DNA of 64,000 bases from Aporhodopirellula aestuarii (GTDB lineage Bacteria; Planctomycetota; Planctomycetia; Pirellulales; Pirellulaceae): contig NZ_JAMQBK010000008.1 in NCBI RefSeq assembly GCF_023701485.1, forward strand, positions 124,001 to 188,000. The letters are read 5' to 3'. The notes beneath the pieces were generated by a model, which was not told the origin of the DNA, made no database searches, and saw only the letters and a program-made list of their open reading frames with translations. Positions 46,917 through 55,780 of the stretch are shown piece by piece (positions within the stretch are counted from its first letter, which is position 1; every line of letters starts with the position of its first letter). A program made the translations under genes and the position numbers.

Positions 46917-49049
46917 ATGTTGAACCACATCCAAACCGCTGTTCCCGATCCATCGACGTCACAACTCGCCGAGTCGCGAACAACGAAGTCGCGTCGCCGC
47001 AATTTACTGCGGATGATGATCGTCGCGGGTCTCGTTGCGGCGCCGAGTCAGTTCGCTTGTGCAGGCGACCTGATTGTTGCGAACGACATCGAGATCCAAA
47101 CGACGCACACGCCATCGGAGTTGGATTGGTTGAGCGTGCCGCTGCCAGTGCAATTACCGCCACGTCCGAATGCCGCGGCTGACTTGCGGCCGCGTCCGTT
47201 GCCAACGATGGATCTGTTTGAGGCCGATCTGACCGACAAGCGAGATCTCTTCGTCAGACAGCCGACGTTGGCGGCTCCGCTTCCCAGCGAGCCGACGTCT
47301 GTCACTCCCGAGGAAGTCTCCGTTACGGTCAACGAACCACTTAGTCGCTTAGAATTTGACTTGCGCGCAACCGACACCATGTCCGCCCCCGACTGGTTGT
47401 CACTGCCGCTGCCGACATCGAGCGGCGTTCGATCGTCTGCGTTAGCGTCGTCACGACCACAGCGATTGCCGACGTTTGATGGCGTGGAGGGAGATCCGTT
47501 TCCGGAAGATTTTGACATTGATTGTCATTTGTCGAGCCATTCGGCGTTGATCGACTGGGGGGCGAGCGAAACGAACTCGACGCCGCCTCAACGCTTGCCG
47601 ATGGTCGATGGTTGCGCCACATCGGAAGAGTCGTCGGATGACTTCATTGCCGCTGCCGGGATGAACCCGATCGTAAACCAATTCGATCATTCCTATTCTG
47701 ACTTTTCGGCGACGCCGTTGCCGGCGGGTTCGCAGTACAATAACCCGCACGCCGCGCAGTGGATCTACGATTCCAAACGCGCGGTGCCGACACAATCACC
47801 ATGGATCGAATGGGGACGACCGTTTTACGGTGACGGGATGACGCCCCGAGGGATTGATTGGTTCGGCCCCTACAACATGGTTCGGCCGCAGTTCTACCTC
47901 TACGGCGACTATCGCTCCGGGATTGCGGCGGGACGCAACGCCGCCGGACGTACTGACAATTGGTCGTCGCGTTTGAATCTCGATATGGATTTGAAGGTCA
48001 CCGACACCGAACGCTTCCACGGTTTCATCGGGCCGCTCGATCGAGCCGGCAAATTTTCTGGGGTGCAGCTCAATGATGGTGAGCTCGACTATCAAAGTAT
48101 CATTAACCCGAATTTCGTCACTGCGTTCTTCGAGGGCGATTTGGGGGCGATTTGGGGCGGCTTCTACGATCGGACATCTCCGATGGAGCTGCCGTTCACC
48201 GTCGGATTGGTTCCGCTGCTATTTCAAAACGGGATCTGGATGGAAGATGCCGTTACCGGTGCGGCATTCTCCTTGCCGGCCCGACACAGTCGATTGTTGA
48301 ATTGGGCGAACTTCGATGTGACGTTCTTTGCCGCCGTCGACCAAATCAATAGCGCCGCGTTCGGAACCGACAATCATGCCGCGCAGGCGTTCGGCAACGC
48401 CTGGTTCATTGAGGCCTACGACGGCTACATCGAGACCGGGTATGCGTTTGTGCGAGATCGCAACAACCCCGCAAAAAGCTACCACAACATGACAGCGAGT
48501 TTCACGCGGCGATACTTCGACCGCGTCAGCAACTCGGTCCGCGTGATCGTCAACTCGGGACAGGATCTCGCGAAAGACGATCGGACTGCCGACGGCGGAC
48601 TGCTGTTGGTGGAGAACAGTTTGATCACCGCTTCGCCGCTGACGGTGGTGCCTTATGCGAACTTCTTCTACGGATGGGGACGGCCCCAATCAGTTGCCCG
48701 AGCAGCCAACAGTGGCGGGATCCTGCGGAACACCGGCATCAACTTTGATACCGACGGGTTGAACGGACTCGCGACGCTCGATCCGACCGGGGCGGATACC
48801 GCGGGCGGGTCGATCGGTGTCGATCTGATCGGCAACCGTCTCGATCGACAATTGCTGCTTGAGGCGTCGTACCTGACCGAACATGGTGATTCCAACGCTG
48901 GCGTCGATGGCGATCAGTTTGGTCTCGGGGCCCGGTATCAATTCCCGATTTCCAATGCGACGTTGCTGCGGTTCGACGTCATGCACGGTTGGCGGGGCGA
49001 CCTTCCGGACGTCTACGGCACCCGAATGGAATACCGTTGGAAATTCTGA
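46917..49049 (+). CDS. Predicted outer-membrane beta-barrel protein
   Basis: A 710-residue exported protein. A signal peptide lies after a basic stretch (RRRNLLRMMIVAGLVAAPSQFACAG). Residues 50-260 are a low-complexity region with three repeats of the type WLSVPLP/WLSLPLP and RPLPTMD/QRLPTFDG. The rest (about 330-710) has the alternating pattern of an outer-membrane barrel and ends with the terminal aromatic motif MEYRWKF. It is encoded 2 bp after the multihaem cytochrome gene, so they should be made together. The pairing recalls porin-cytochrome conduits, but the barrel family is not recognised. Confidence 0.75.
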   Translation: MLNHIQTAVPDPSTSQLAESRTTKSRRRNLLRMMIVAGLVAAPSQFACAGDLIVANDIEIQTTHTPSELDWLSVPLPVQLPPRPNAAADLRPRPLPTMDLFEADLTDKRDLFVRQPTLAAPLPSEPTSVTPEEVSVTVNEPLSRLEFDLRATDTMSAPDWLSLPLPTSSGVRSSALASSRPQRLPTFDGVEGDPFPEDFDIDCHLSSHSALIDWGASETNSTPPQRLPMVDGCATSEESSDDFIAAAGMNPIVNQFDHSYSDFSATPLPAGSQYNNPHAAQWIYDSKRAVPTQSPWIEWGRPFYGDGMTPRGIDWFGPYNMVRPQFYLYGDYRSGIAAGRNAAGRTDNWSSRLNLDMDLKVTDTERFHGFIGPLDRAGKFSGVQLNDGELDYQSIINPNFVTAFFEGDLGAIWGGFYDRTSPMELPFTVGLVPLLFQNGIWMEDAVTGAAFSLPARHSRLLNWANFDVTFFAAVDQINSAAFGTDNHAAQAFGNAWFIEAYDGYIETGYAFVRDRNNPAKSYHNMTASFTRRYFDRVSNSVRVIVNSGQDLAKDDRTADGGLLLVENSLITASPLTVVPYANFFYGWGRPQSVARAANSGGILRNTGINFDTDGLNGLATLDPTGADTAGGSIGVDLIGNRLDRQLLLEASYLTEHGDSNAGVDGDQFGLGARYQFPISNATLLRFDVMHGWRGDLPDVYGTRMEYRWKF

Positions 49050-49265
49050 GCCAGCGACGGACGGGAAGCTAACCGGGAAGGTTTGGGCTGCGTTGGTGGT
49101 TTGGGGCGTCCTGGCGTTTTAGGACCGCTCTCGATCAAGGATTTGTGGTGTTTTGGGCGTCTGGGAGGCGGAATTCGGCCCGACTTCACTTCCGCCGGAA
49201 CGCGGGAATTCGTTAGTTTTGCGACCAGCCGATCTCTTTTTTTTCCCGTCCAGGACGCATTTGCT

Positions 49266-50639
49266 ATGCACGAACGAACCACGCGGGCGATCGCTCGATG
49301 GCTGTTCGTTGGCTGCTGCGCGTTGCCCACCGTCCTGACGATGTTCGCAATTCTCGTCACTTGGACGCCTTGGTACCACAACCGGGCCCGCCACGCGTTG
49401 GAGAACCACGTCGAGCTTTTGACGGGATTACACGTTCAAATCGGCGATTTTGAGCGGGCCGATCCATCCACTTGGCGGTTGTCCGACGTCCGACTCGCCG
49501 ACCCCGAGACGCTCCGTACGGTCGCAAAAATTCGCACGGTGTGTTGGATCGCGGAGAGCGAAAACACAGTCATTCGGCTCAGCCAGCCCGAGATCAGGGT
49601 CGAGATGCTCGACCATGTCGCCTCCCTCGTGCACGACCGATTCCTGTGTCGACCGGACCTGACCAGTGTCCCGGTCCGCATCGCCGCCGATGATGTGACT
49701 TTGCGAGGCCAGTCGACCGCCCAAACGCTGCAGGACTTTGACACCTATCTTGAAACCCGTGACAACGTGGTGTGGGCGACCGTCCGCTGTATACCCGCCG
49801 GGCAGCGTCCCGATAGCGAAGGTGTGATGGTCGAGGTCACACGTGATCGCTCGGCGTCGCCGCCCGTGACCGCGTGGTCTTTGCAGACCGGCGAGCTGCG
49901 GATGCCTCTCGATGTGATTGCGGATTACTTTCCGTTCTTGGGCCGACTTGGCTCTGACGCTACTTTTGACGGGACGATGTCAGCCTCACGGCAAGATGGT
50001 GTTGTTGCCGAACCATGGGCGTTTTCGCTCGCCGGCCGTTTTCGAAACATTGATCTCGGTCAACTCACACAAGACTTACCCCACCGGGTTACCGGTCGCG
50101 GCGATGTGTCGATCGACCGCTGCCAGCTCGATCGAGACGGCTCCGTCAATGTCGCGGGACAACTCATGGCGGGTGAAGGTTGGATGTCAGCGTCAATCCT
50201 GCCACGCTTGGCCGAGGACTTGGGATGCGAGCTGACGGTACCGATCGAAGACGATTTCGGCTTCGATGCACTCGCCCTTCGGTTCGATCTCTATGCCGCT
50301 CAATTGCGTGTCGAAGGCGCCTGCCGCAGTATTTCAGGGCGTGAATGGTTGCCGTCTGATGTCGTCGTTTCAGCAGGTGGGCGCCCCATTGTTTTATCCA
50401 AAGGCAGATGGTTACCCGCGACGCATCTGCTTCGGCTAGTCGCTCCGCCGCATAGCGTATCGGTTCCGATCTCGGGACAAACAACCGGTTTGCTGTGGCT
50501 CCTCCGACCGCCGCGACACGCCATGCCGGGGTCGGTGCAACCGCAGTCGCCCGTTGATGTCGGCGCGGAACCCGCAGCACGAATCGGCAGGCTGCAACCA
50601 TGGCGTGAACAGAGTGAGCCGATCTCGCAGCCACGTTAG
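49266..50639 (+). CDS. Membrane-anchored protein, possibly AsmA-like
   Basis: A 457-residue protein with one N-terminal membrane segment (RWLFVGCCALPTVLTMFAILV) and a long periplasmic part. After the anchor come HHNRARHALENHVELLTGLHVQIGDFE-like stretches in which a helix precedes beta strands, a layout reminiscent of AsmA/YhdP-type proteins. No catalytic motif is visible. ATG 49266 is chosen because a longer frame from 49083 adds a non-hydrophobic, basic leader. It lies 217 bp after the barrel gene, so it may be a separate transcript. The AsmA comparison is weak. Confidence 0.6.
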   Translation: MHERTTRAIARWLFVGCCALPTVLTMFAILVTWTPWYHNRARHALENHVELLTGLHVQIGDFERADPSTWRLSDVRLADPETLRTVAKIRTVCWIAESENTVIRLSQPEIRVEMLDHVASLVHDRFLCRPDLTSVPVRIAADDVTLRGQSTAQTLQDFDTYLETRDNVVWATVRCIPAGQRPDSEGVMVEVTRDRSASPPVTAWSLQTGELRMPLDVIADYFPFLGRLGSDATFDGTMSASRQDGVVAEPWAFSLAGRFRNIDLGQLTQDLPHRVTGRGDVSIDRCQLDRDGSVNVAGQLMAGEGWMSASILPRLAEDLGCELTVPIEDDFGFDALALRFDLYAAQLRVEGACRSISGREWLPSDVVVSAGGRPIVLSKGRWLPATHLLRLVAPPHSVSVPISGQTTGLLWLLRPPRHAMPGSVQPQSPVDVGAEPAARIGRLQPWREQSEPISQPR

Positions 50640-50754
50640 AAATGCGTTGAACGAATTGCGGTGATCTCAACGGAGCGGTGTACGTCCCGCGACCGCGTTA
50701 GGTGTGAGTCGAGCGATATGTTCTTTCAAAGTCGGGTGCAATCGACGATGTCGA

Positions 50755-52161
50755 TCACGCGAACTCGATTTTGTTTTCCTTTTCGGAAGTTTCGTCGTCC
50801 ATCTCGAGGCGTAGTGTTCCCACCAGGATGTTGAAGTGTTGGTCATGTCGCCGGCTTGTTTTCAAGGTCCAGCGACGAGACGTGTTGGGTTCGTCGTCGG
50901 CGAGTCGAACTTCGACGGTATGAGTCAGCCATCCACGGACGAGTCGTGGTGGTGTCTTGTCACACAACACGACGGCTTGGCGTCCGCCACCGCCAGGGAT
51001 CGGCATCCACGAAAGTGGCGACCAGGACGATGCGGGGACGAGCGACCATTTGGAGTCGTCGCATGTTAGTCGCAAGCAGCTTTTAGCGGGGAATGGGCCG
51101 ATGGAATCTTGTGGGAATACGATCAGTCCGTTCGCGCCGGGCAGGGCATAGGAACGCCACAATCGAGCGAGTACCGGATCGAGCAACATCGTGCGGTAAA
51201 ATTTCACCCGTCGCGCCGTCCACCGGAAGATGATCAAAGCAATCAGGAGGGCGAACAGATTAATCGCGGTCGCCAGCGTTGGGCTAAACGCGTAGATCGC
51301 CATCAAGCCCGCGCAGATCGCTTTATTGCAGACTTCAAAGATGGCGTCGACGGTCGGAAATGGGGTCAACCATACTAAAAACTCGAAGAAGAACTTGACG
51401 CTGTTGATGACCAACACGTTGATCGCCATCGCAATCATCAGCAGCGTTTCGGCGGTGAAGCTGAGGATGCCGGCTTGAAAAACAACTTGTCCGCCCACAA
51501 GTGCTGTGGGCGAGTCGTCGTTCATGATCGACTCGATGCCGTCCATGCCGCTGGTGTCGCCCGCGTAGTTGGCGGAGAGTTTGATGGCGAGCAAGATGAT
51601 CACGACCGCGTACGCTTCGACTCGATCCATCGCTTGAGCAAACGGTTTGCTGACTTTGGATAATCGCGGCAAGCTGGTTAGCAGTGCCAGCAACGCAAAA
51701 ATCACGAAGAGGGGAACGCTGTGCAGCGGTCCGGTTGGGCCGAGGAGTCCGTTCTCGGTGATCGACGCCGGGCCCCAAAGAGCAAGCCCTGACAGACAGG
51801 CCACGCCGAAGAACGGCGACAGCGCTAGCGGCGCGAGCGGGCCTAACCAATCGGCGAGATTGAGATGGTCGGCCCACGCGGTTGCGGCCGCGATGTCGCT
51901 GGGTTTGAAATCGCTCTGCAAGGCGGCAGGGATGTCTTCGTCGGTAATCGCTTGACTTGGCTGGCTCGCCTCATCATCGGCAAGTGCGGTGAGAGTGAGT
52001 CGAGGCAGATCCGCAATCAAACCCGATGGTTGATGCGCCGTCACCTGTGTCCCGTTAGCGTCACCGACAATGATGCCGTTGACAAAAAGGTTGTCCACGG
52101 CGACGAACGAGATCGCAGCAATCACGAACAAAGTCAATTTACCGTTCATCTGCTGACGCAC
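50755..52161 (-). CDS. Multi-pass membrane protein of unknown function
   Basis: A 468-residue protein with a signal/anchor segment (LTLFVIAAISFVAVDNLFV), a soluble ~70-residue part, and about six hydrophobic segments between 105 and 320. A cytoplasmic C-terminal domain of about 140 residues follows, beta-rich and ending in a charged tail. I do not recognise the family. The C-terminal part (LIVFPQDSIGPFPAKSCLRLTCDDSKW) resembles a small folded domain. It is divergent from shikimate kinase, with only 30 bp between starts, so the two promoters overlap. Confidence 0.7.
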   Translation of the reverse strand: MRQQMNGKLTLFVIAAISFVAVDNLFVNGIIVGDANGTQVTAHQPSGLIADLPRLTLTALADDEASQPSQAITDEDIPAALQSDFKPSDIAAATAWADHLNLADWLGPLAPLALSPFFGVACLSGLALWGPASITENGLLGPTGPLHSVPLFVIFALLALLTSLPRLSKVSKPFAQAMDRVEAYAVVIILLAIKLSANYAGDTSGMDGIESIMNDDSPTALVGGQVVFQAGILSFTAETLLMIAMAINVLVINSVKFFFEFLVWLTPFPTVDAIFEVCNKAICAGLMAIYAFSPTLATAINLFALLIALIIFRWTARRVKFYRTMLLDPVLARLWRSYALPGANGLIVFPQDSIGPFPAKSCLRLTCDDSKWSLVPASSWSPLSWMPIPGGGGRQAVVLCDKTPPRLVRGWLTHTVEVRLADDEPNTSRRWTLKTSRRHDQHFNILVGTLRLEMDDETSEKENKIEFA

Positions 52162-52191
52162 CCTTGTTGTCGATCGTAATCCGATGGCCTA

Positions 52192-52734
52192 ATGTTTCGA
52201 CCTATGAAACGACCACATCTCTATTTGACCGGGTATCGAGGGTGCGGCAAGAGTACTGTCGCGAAACTTTTGTCTGATAATCTCGCGTTGCCGTTCTTTG
52301 ACCTGGATATCGGGATCGAAGAAGCTGCCGGGACGACGATCGCGGAGATTTTTGCGTCCGAGGGCGAAGCGGGATTTCGTGATCGAGAAACGAAGTGTTT
52401 GCAAGAAATTGCGGAGTTGCCGCAACGGGTCGTGGCGCTGGGCGGCGGTGCGATCCTGCGTCCGGAAAATCGCCAGTTGATCAGCACGAGCGGCTGGTGC
52501 GTGTGGCTGGACGCCGCTCCCGCGGTCATTGCCGACCGACTCACCGGTGATGCGACGACTCGCGAGCGACGCCCTTCGTTGACCGGAAAACCCGTCGCCG
52601 AGGAGATTGTTGAAGTGATGACTCGCCGTGAGCCGCTCTATCGGGAAGTCGCCGATCTGCGGATCGACACGTCAGAGACGCCGATCGAAGAAATTGTTAG
52701 TGAGATCGTGGCGGCGTTTGCCGCTGTGAAGTGA
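52192..52734 (+). CDS. aroK: Shikimate kinase
   Basis: A 180-residue enzyme phosphorylating shikimate with ATP in the chorismate pathway. Walker A is GYRGCGKST at 14-22. The shikimate-binding and metal residues follow in FFDLDIGIEE and FRDRETKCL, and the GGGAI loop is present. The lid reads RPSLTG. ATG 52192 is used; another ATG lies 12 bp downstream. The gene is followed by a convergent fabH-like gene. Confidence 0.95.
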   Translation: MFRPMKRPHLYLTGYRGCGKSTVAKLLSDNLALPFFDLDIGIEEAAGTTIAEIFASEGEAGFRDRETKCLQEIAELPQRVVALGGGAILRPENRQLISTSGWCVWLDAAPAVIADRLTGDATTRERRPSLTGKPVAEEIVEVMTRREPLYREVADLRIDTSETPIEEIVSEIVAAFAAVK

Positions 52735-52793
52735 TTCTCAGCTGATTGATTGGGTGGCCCTGTTTTGCCGCTTTCAATCCAAATGCGTCGGGC

Positions 52794-53981
52794 TTACCAC
52801 CGCAGGATCAACGTGCCCCAGGCTAAGCCGGCGCCAAAACCGCTCATCAATACCAGGTCACCGCGTTTCAAACGTCCCGCCTGGACGGCTTCGTCAAGAG
52901 CCAACGGGATGCTGGCAGCGGACGTGTTGCCGAATCGATCGAGGTTGACGAAGACTTTGGACGGATCGACTCCCAGGTCAGAGACCGCGGAGTCGATGAT
53001 CCGTTGGTTGGCTTGATGCAAAATCAGCAGCGAGAGATCGTCTGGGGAGAGTCCCGCATGGGCCATCACGTCTTTGGCGCTCTCGTCGACAACTCGGACT
53101 GCCCATTTGAAAACGCCGCGGCCGTCCATCTTCATGTAGTGTTCGCCGGCCTCGAAACGTTCCGGCGTCAGCGGCTGACGAGAACCCCCGGCGTTGATGC
53201 ACAGCATGTCGCCAAAGCAACCTTCGCTGCCGAGTTGGTAGGCGATGATGCCGTCCGTCAACGGGGCGTTGTCGTCCGCTGCCTGGGGCGTTGTTTCCTC
53301 GGGCACATCGGACGCAGGATGCGAGGGAGTCACGAGAGCTGCCGCGGCGGCATCTCCAAACAGCGGGAATATTTTTTTGTCTTCCGGATCAATCGTCCGG
53401 CTCATCAAGTCGGCACCAATCACCAAGGCGTTCTCGGCGTTGCCGGTTGCGACGAATTGCGCCGCGGTCACGAGTGCGTACGTGAATCCCGAGCAAGCGG
53501 CCGAGAGGTCAATCGCGGGGGCTGATGCTCCCAGACGACTTTGCACTTGGCAGGCGGTCGAGGGCGTTGGAGTGTCCGGGGTGATCGTCGCCACCACGAT
53601 CAGGTCGATGTCTTCGACTTTCACGCCCGCATTTTCCAAACAGCGTCGTGCAGCTTCGTAGCACATGTCGCTGGTGGCCTGGTCGGGGGCTGCGTGCCTT
53701 CGCTCCCGAATCCCCGTGCGACGGATGATCCAGTCGCTATCGCACCCGAGTGCCGCGAGGTCTTCGTTGGTGACGCAATTTTCAGGTACGTAGGAACCCG
53801 TGCCTGCGATGCGAATCCCGCCGATCTGTCCCAGCCGTCCGCGAGCGGTAACGGTCCCCCGTGCATGCACGGCGCCAGTGGTGCCGCTGCTGTCACCTCC
53901 GGCGGGTGACCCGCCCGAAGTTTGATTTTTGGCGGAAGGAACGGATGTGCGGGGCGGTTCGTTAGCCGGTTCGGTGTGCAA
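52794..53981 (-). CDS. fabH: Beta-ketoacyl-ACP synthase III (FabH) with N-terminal extension
   Basis: A 395-residue thiolase-fold enzyme starting fatty-acid synthesis by condensing acetyl-CoA with malonyl-ACP. The catalytic triad is C163 (DLSAACSGFTYA), H322 (LLILHQANQRI) and N352 (FGNTSAA). Compared with the usual ~320-330 residues it has about 55 extra N-terminal Gly/Ser/Thr-rich residues before IAGTGSYVPEN, and an insert near 205-225 (PASDVPEETTPQAADD). The extension may be a start-site error or a disordered tail; no better start is evident. FabH of this type is found in most planctomycetes. Confidence 0.9.
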   Translation of the reverse strand: MHTEPANEPPRTSVPSAKNQTSGGSPAGGDSSGTTGAVHARGTVTARGRLGQIGGIRIAGTGSYVPENCVTNEDLAALGCDSDWIIRRTGIRERRHAAPDQATSDMCYEAARRCLENAGVKVEDIDLIVVATITPDTPTPSTACQVQSRLGASAPAIDLSAACSGFTYALVTAAQFVATGNAENALVIGADLMSRTIDPEDKKIFPLFGDAAAAALVTPSHPASDVPEETTPQAADDNAPLTDGIIAYQLGSEGCFGDMLCINAGGSRQPLTPERFEAGEHYMKMDGRGVFKWAVRVVDESAKDVMAHAGLSPDDLSLLILHQANQRIIDSAVSDLGVDPSKVFVNLDRFGNTSAASIPLALDEAVQAGRLKRGDLVLMSGFGAGLAWGTLILRW

Positions 53982-54247
53982 CCAACTTTCCTCGATTTCA
54001 GGGATTCAAAGTCGCAAAAAGGTTTGCGAGGGCGTCGATGCCGAATATACATAAACGATTGCAATCACGACATATCTAGCGATTTAGGAAGACGGCAAAG
54101 AGACGTCTTTTCAAATGAGGAGAATTGTCGTAAGTTTCCGCCTTCTCGAAGACGATACCTGTTTTCGCAGGCGAACCTGAATGGCATTTTTGTGCTCTCT
54201 CGGGTTTGCGACCGCGAAACGTTCGGTTACGTTTTCGTGATCTTCAA
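53982..54247. promoter_or_regulatory. Region upstream of tRNA with candidate promoter
   Basis: No gene. The sequence is AT-richer than the surroundings. A plausible promoter for the tRNA is TTGCGA (54206-54211) and TACGTT (54228-54233), spaced 16 bp and ending 15 bp before the tRNA. This is a pattern match only. The left part should also contain the promoter of the minus-strand fabH gene. Confidence 0.35.
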
Positions 54248-54321
54248 GGCGATGTAGCTCAGTCGGTTAGAGCGGAGTCTTCATAAGGCTTAGGTCAGCG
54301 GTTCGAGTCCGCTCATCGCTA
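54248..54321 (+). tRNA. tRNA with CAT anticodon (probably tRNA-Met, elongator)
   Basis: A complete cloverleaf can be drawn. The acceptor GGCGATG pairs with CATCGCT (first pair G-T). D stem GCTC/GAGC, anticodon stem GAGTC/GGCTT with loop TTCATAA and anticodon CAT at 54282-54284, and T arm AGCGG/CCGCT with loop TTCGAGT complete it. The discriminator is A and the CCA is not encoded. The anticodon stem lacks the three G-C pairs of initiator tRNAs, so it is elongator Met or a lysidine-modified Ile tRNA; sequence alone does not separate these. Confidence 0.92.
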
Positions 54322-54658
54322 CTTTTGGCGTCGCGTCGAGCGAAAATAGCACGCGTCTTCTTTAAAAACGCCGCTGTATCGGACCGCCTCACGGCGGCGA
54401 TATTCTCTCTGTCGGCTTTCTCGGCCGATTTGCCATCTAATTGATGGTGCGACATCAGCCCGTATCTCGCAATAACGGCGTCTTGACTTCCTTAGGGACT
54501 AGTGATCATGCGCTCAGCTTGACGCATTTCCATGTTTTTTGGTGGATTGTTTTTGTTAATCGTGATTTTGCGAGACTGCCAAACCGGAGGTAGATTTGGG
54601 CGCGAAGATCGATTGAATTTTTCTTCCGTTTGATGCCGGCTGCCGCGGAATCGATTGA
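54322..54658. terminator. Region after tRNA, weak hairpins
   Basis: No gene is supported here. Two short hairpins are visible, CCGCC/GGCGG (54384-54397) and TCGGC/GCCGA (54412-54428) followed by a short T stretch. The second could be a weak terminator of the tRNA transcript. The desaturase gene promoter must also lie here. Confidence 0.3.
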
Positions 54659-55780
54659 ATGAACCACCCAATCAAATCACCGACTTGTCACCCGTTTCGA
54701 TTTTCAGAAGCCCGATCGTTGATCGCGGATCTGCAGCGACCCAATCAGACGATTTATTGGGTCGACTTTCTGTGCTCGATCATTCTCGGGCACCTGACGC
54801 TGCACGCGATGTTCTGGGCACCGTATTTTTACGGTTTCACCCCGTGGGTGATCGCCGTGATCGGTGTCAGTTACGTCGTCACCGTGGTGCTGTACATGCG
54901 GGCGTTGATGTTCATTCACGAGTTGGTGCATTTGCCGGAAAAAGGGTTCACGTTCTTTCGCATCGCGTGGAACGCGTTGTGTGGGATTTTTTTCCTCGTC
55001 CCTTCGTTTCTGTATTATCCGCACGTCGATCACCATCGGCGAAAACATTACGGGACCGACCATGACGGTGAGTACCTGCCACTGAGTCACCGCAGTCCTT
55101 GGTTGATTGTCGGTTTTATCGTCCAAGCATTGTTCTTGCCGCTGTTGGCTTTGTTGCGGTTTGCCGTGATCAGTCCCATCTGTTGGGTGTTCCCGCGATT
55201 GCGACCGTTTGTGCACCGTCACATGTCAACGATGTTAGTGGACCCGTTTTATGAACGGCCCGACGCGTCGCCAAAACTGATGCGAATCGTCATCATGCAA
55301 GAAGTACTGTGTTTTGCATGGTGCGTGTGGTTCCTGATCCGTGGTGGAGTCATGCGCGACCGATGGCTCGATCCGTTCTGGTTGATCGCCTATAGCGTTG
55401 GGGTGGGAATCCTGATTCTGAATGAGTTTCGTACCCTGGGGGCTCACCGTTGGAACAACGACGGCGGCGAAATGACGTTTGAGCAGCAATTGCTCGACAG
55501 CGTTAACTTTCCCGAACGCCCATGGTTCACCGAGTTGTGGGGACCCATCGGGACTCGGTATCACGCACTCCATCACTTGTTTCCGCGCTTGCCCTATCAC
55601 AATCTTGGGGAAGCCCACCGTCGATTGACCGAGGGGTTGCCCGCTGATTCGATCTATCACCAGACATCGGAAGTGTCGCTTACTTCGGCAATCGTGAAAT
55701 TGTGGAACCGGGCGCGTGGCGCGAAACAGTCGCGTGCTATGATGGGCTCCCATGAACGAGCAACCGCCGTCGGCTCCTGA
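54659..55780 (+). CDS. Fatty acid desaturase family membrane protein
   Basis: A 373-residue membrane di-iron enzyme. The three His boxes are HELVH (87-91), HVDHH (122-126) and HALHH (302-306, with GEAHRRL following). They bind two iron ions, as in acyl-lipid desaturases and carotenoid ketolases or hydroxylases. Several membrane segments separate the boxes. ATG 54659 starts right after TCGATTGA. The lipid or carotenoid substrate is not predictable. The 3' end overlaps the next gene by 29 bp, which suggests coupled expression. Confidence 0.87.
   Translation: MNHPIKSPTCHPFRFSEARSLIADLQRPNQTIYWVDFLCSIILGHLTLHAMFWAPYFYGFTPWVIAVIGVSYVVTVVLYMRALMFIHELVHLPEKGFTFFRIAWNALCGIFFLVPSFLYYPHVDHHRRKHYGTDHDGEYLPLSHRSPWLIVGFIVQALFLPLLALLRFAVISPICWVFPRLRPFVHRHMSTMLVDPFYERPDASPKLMRIVIMQEVLCFAWCVWFLIRGGVMRDRWLDPFWLIAYSVGVGILILNEFRTLGAHRWNNDGGEMTFEQQLLDSVNFPERPWFTELWGPIGTRYHALHHLFPRLPYHNLGEAHRRLTEGLPADSIYHQTSEVSLTSAIVKLWNRARGAKQSRAMMGSHERATAVGS

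Noticed and set aside
54248-54658. tRNA as integration site of a mobile island
   Set aside because: No integrase, no repeated tRNA 3' end and no change in gene type on either side.
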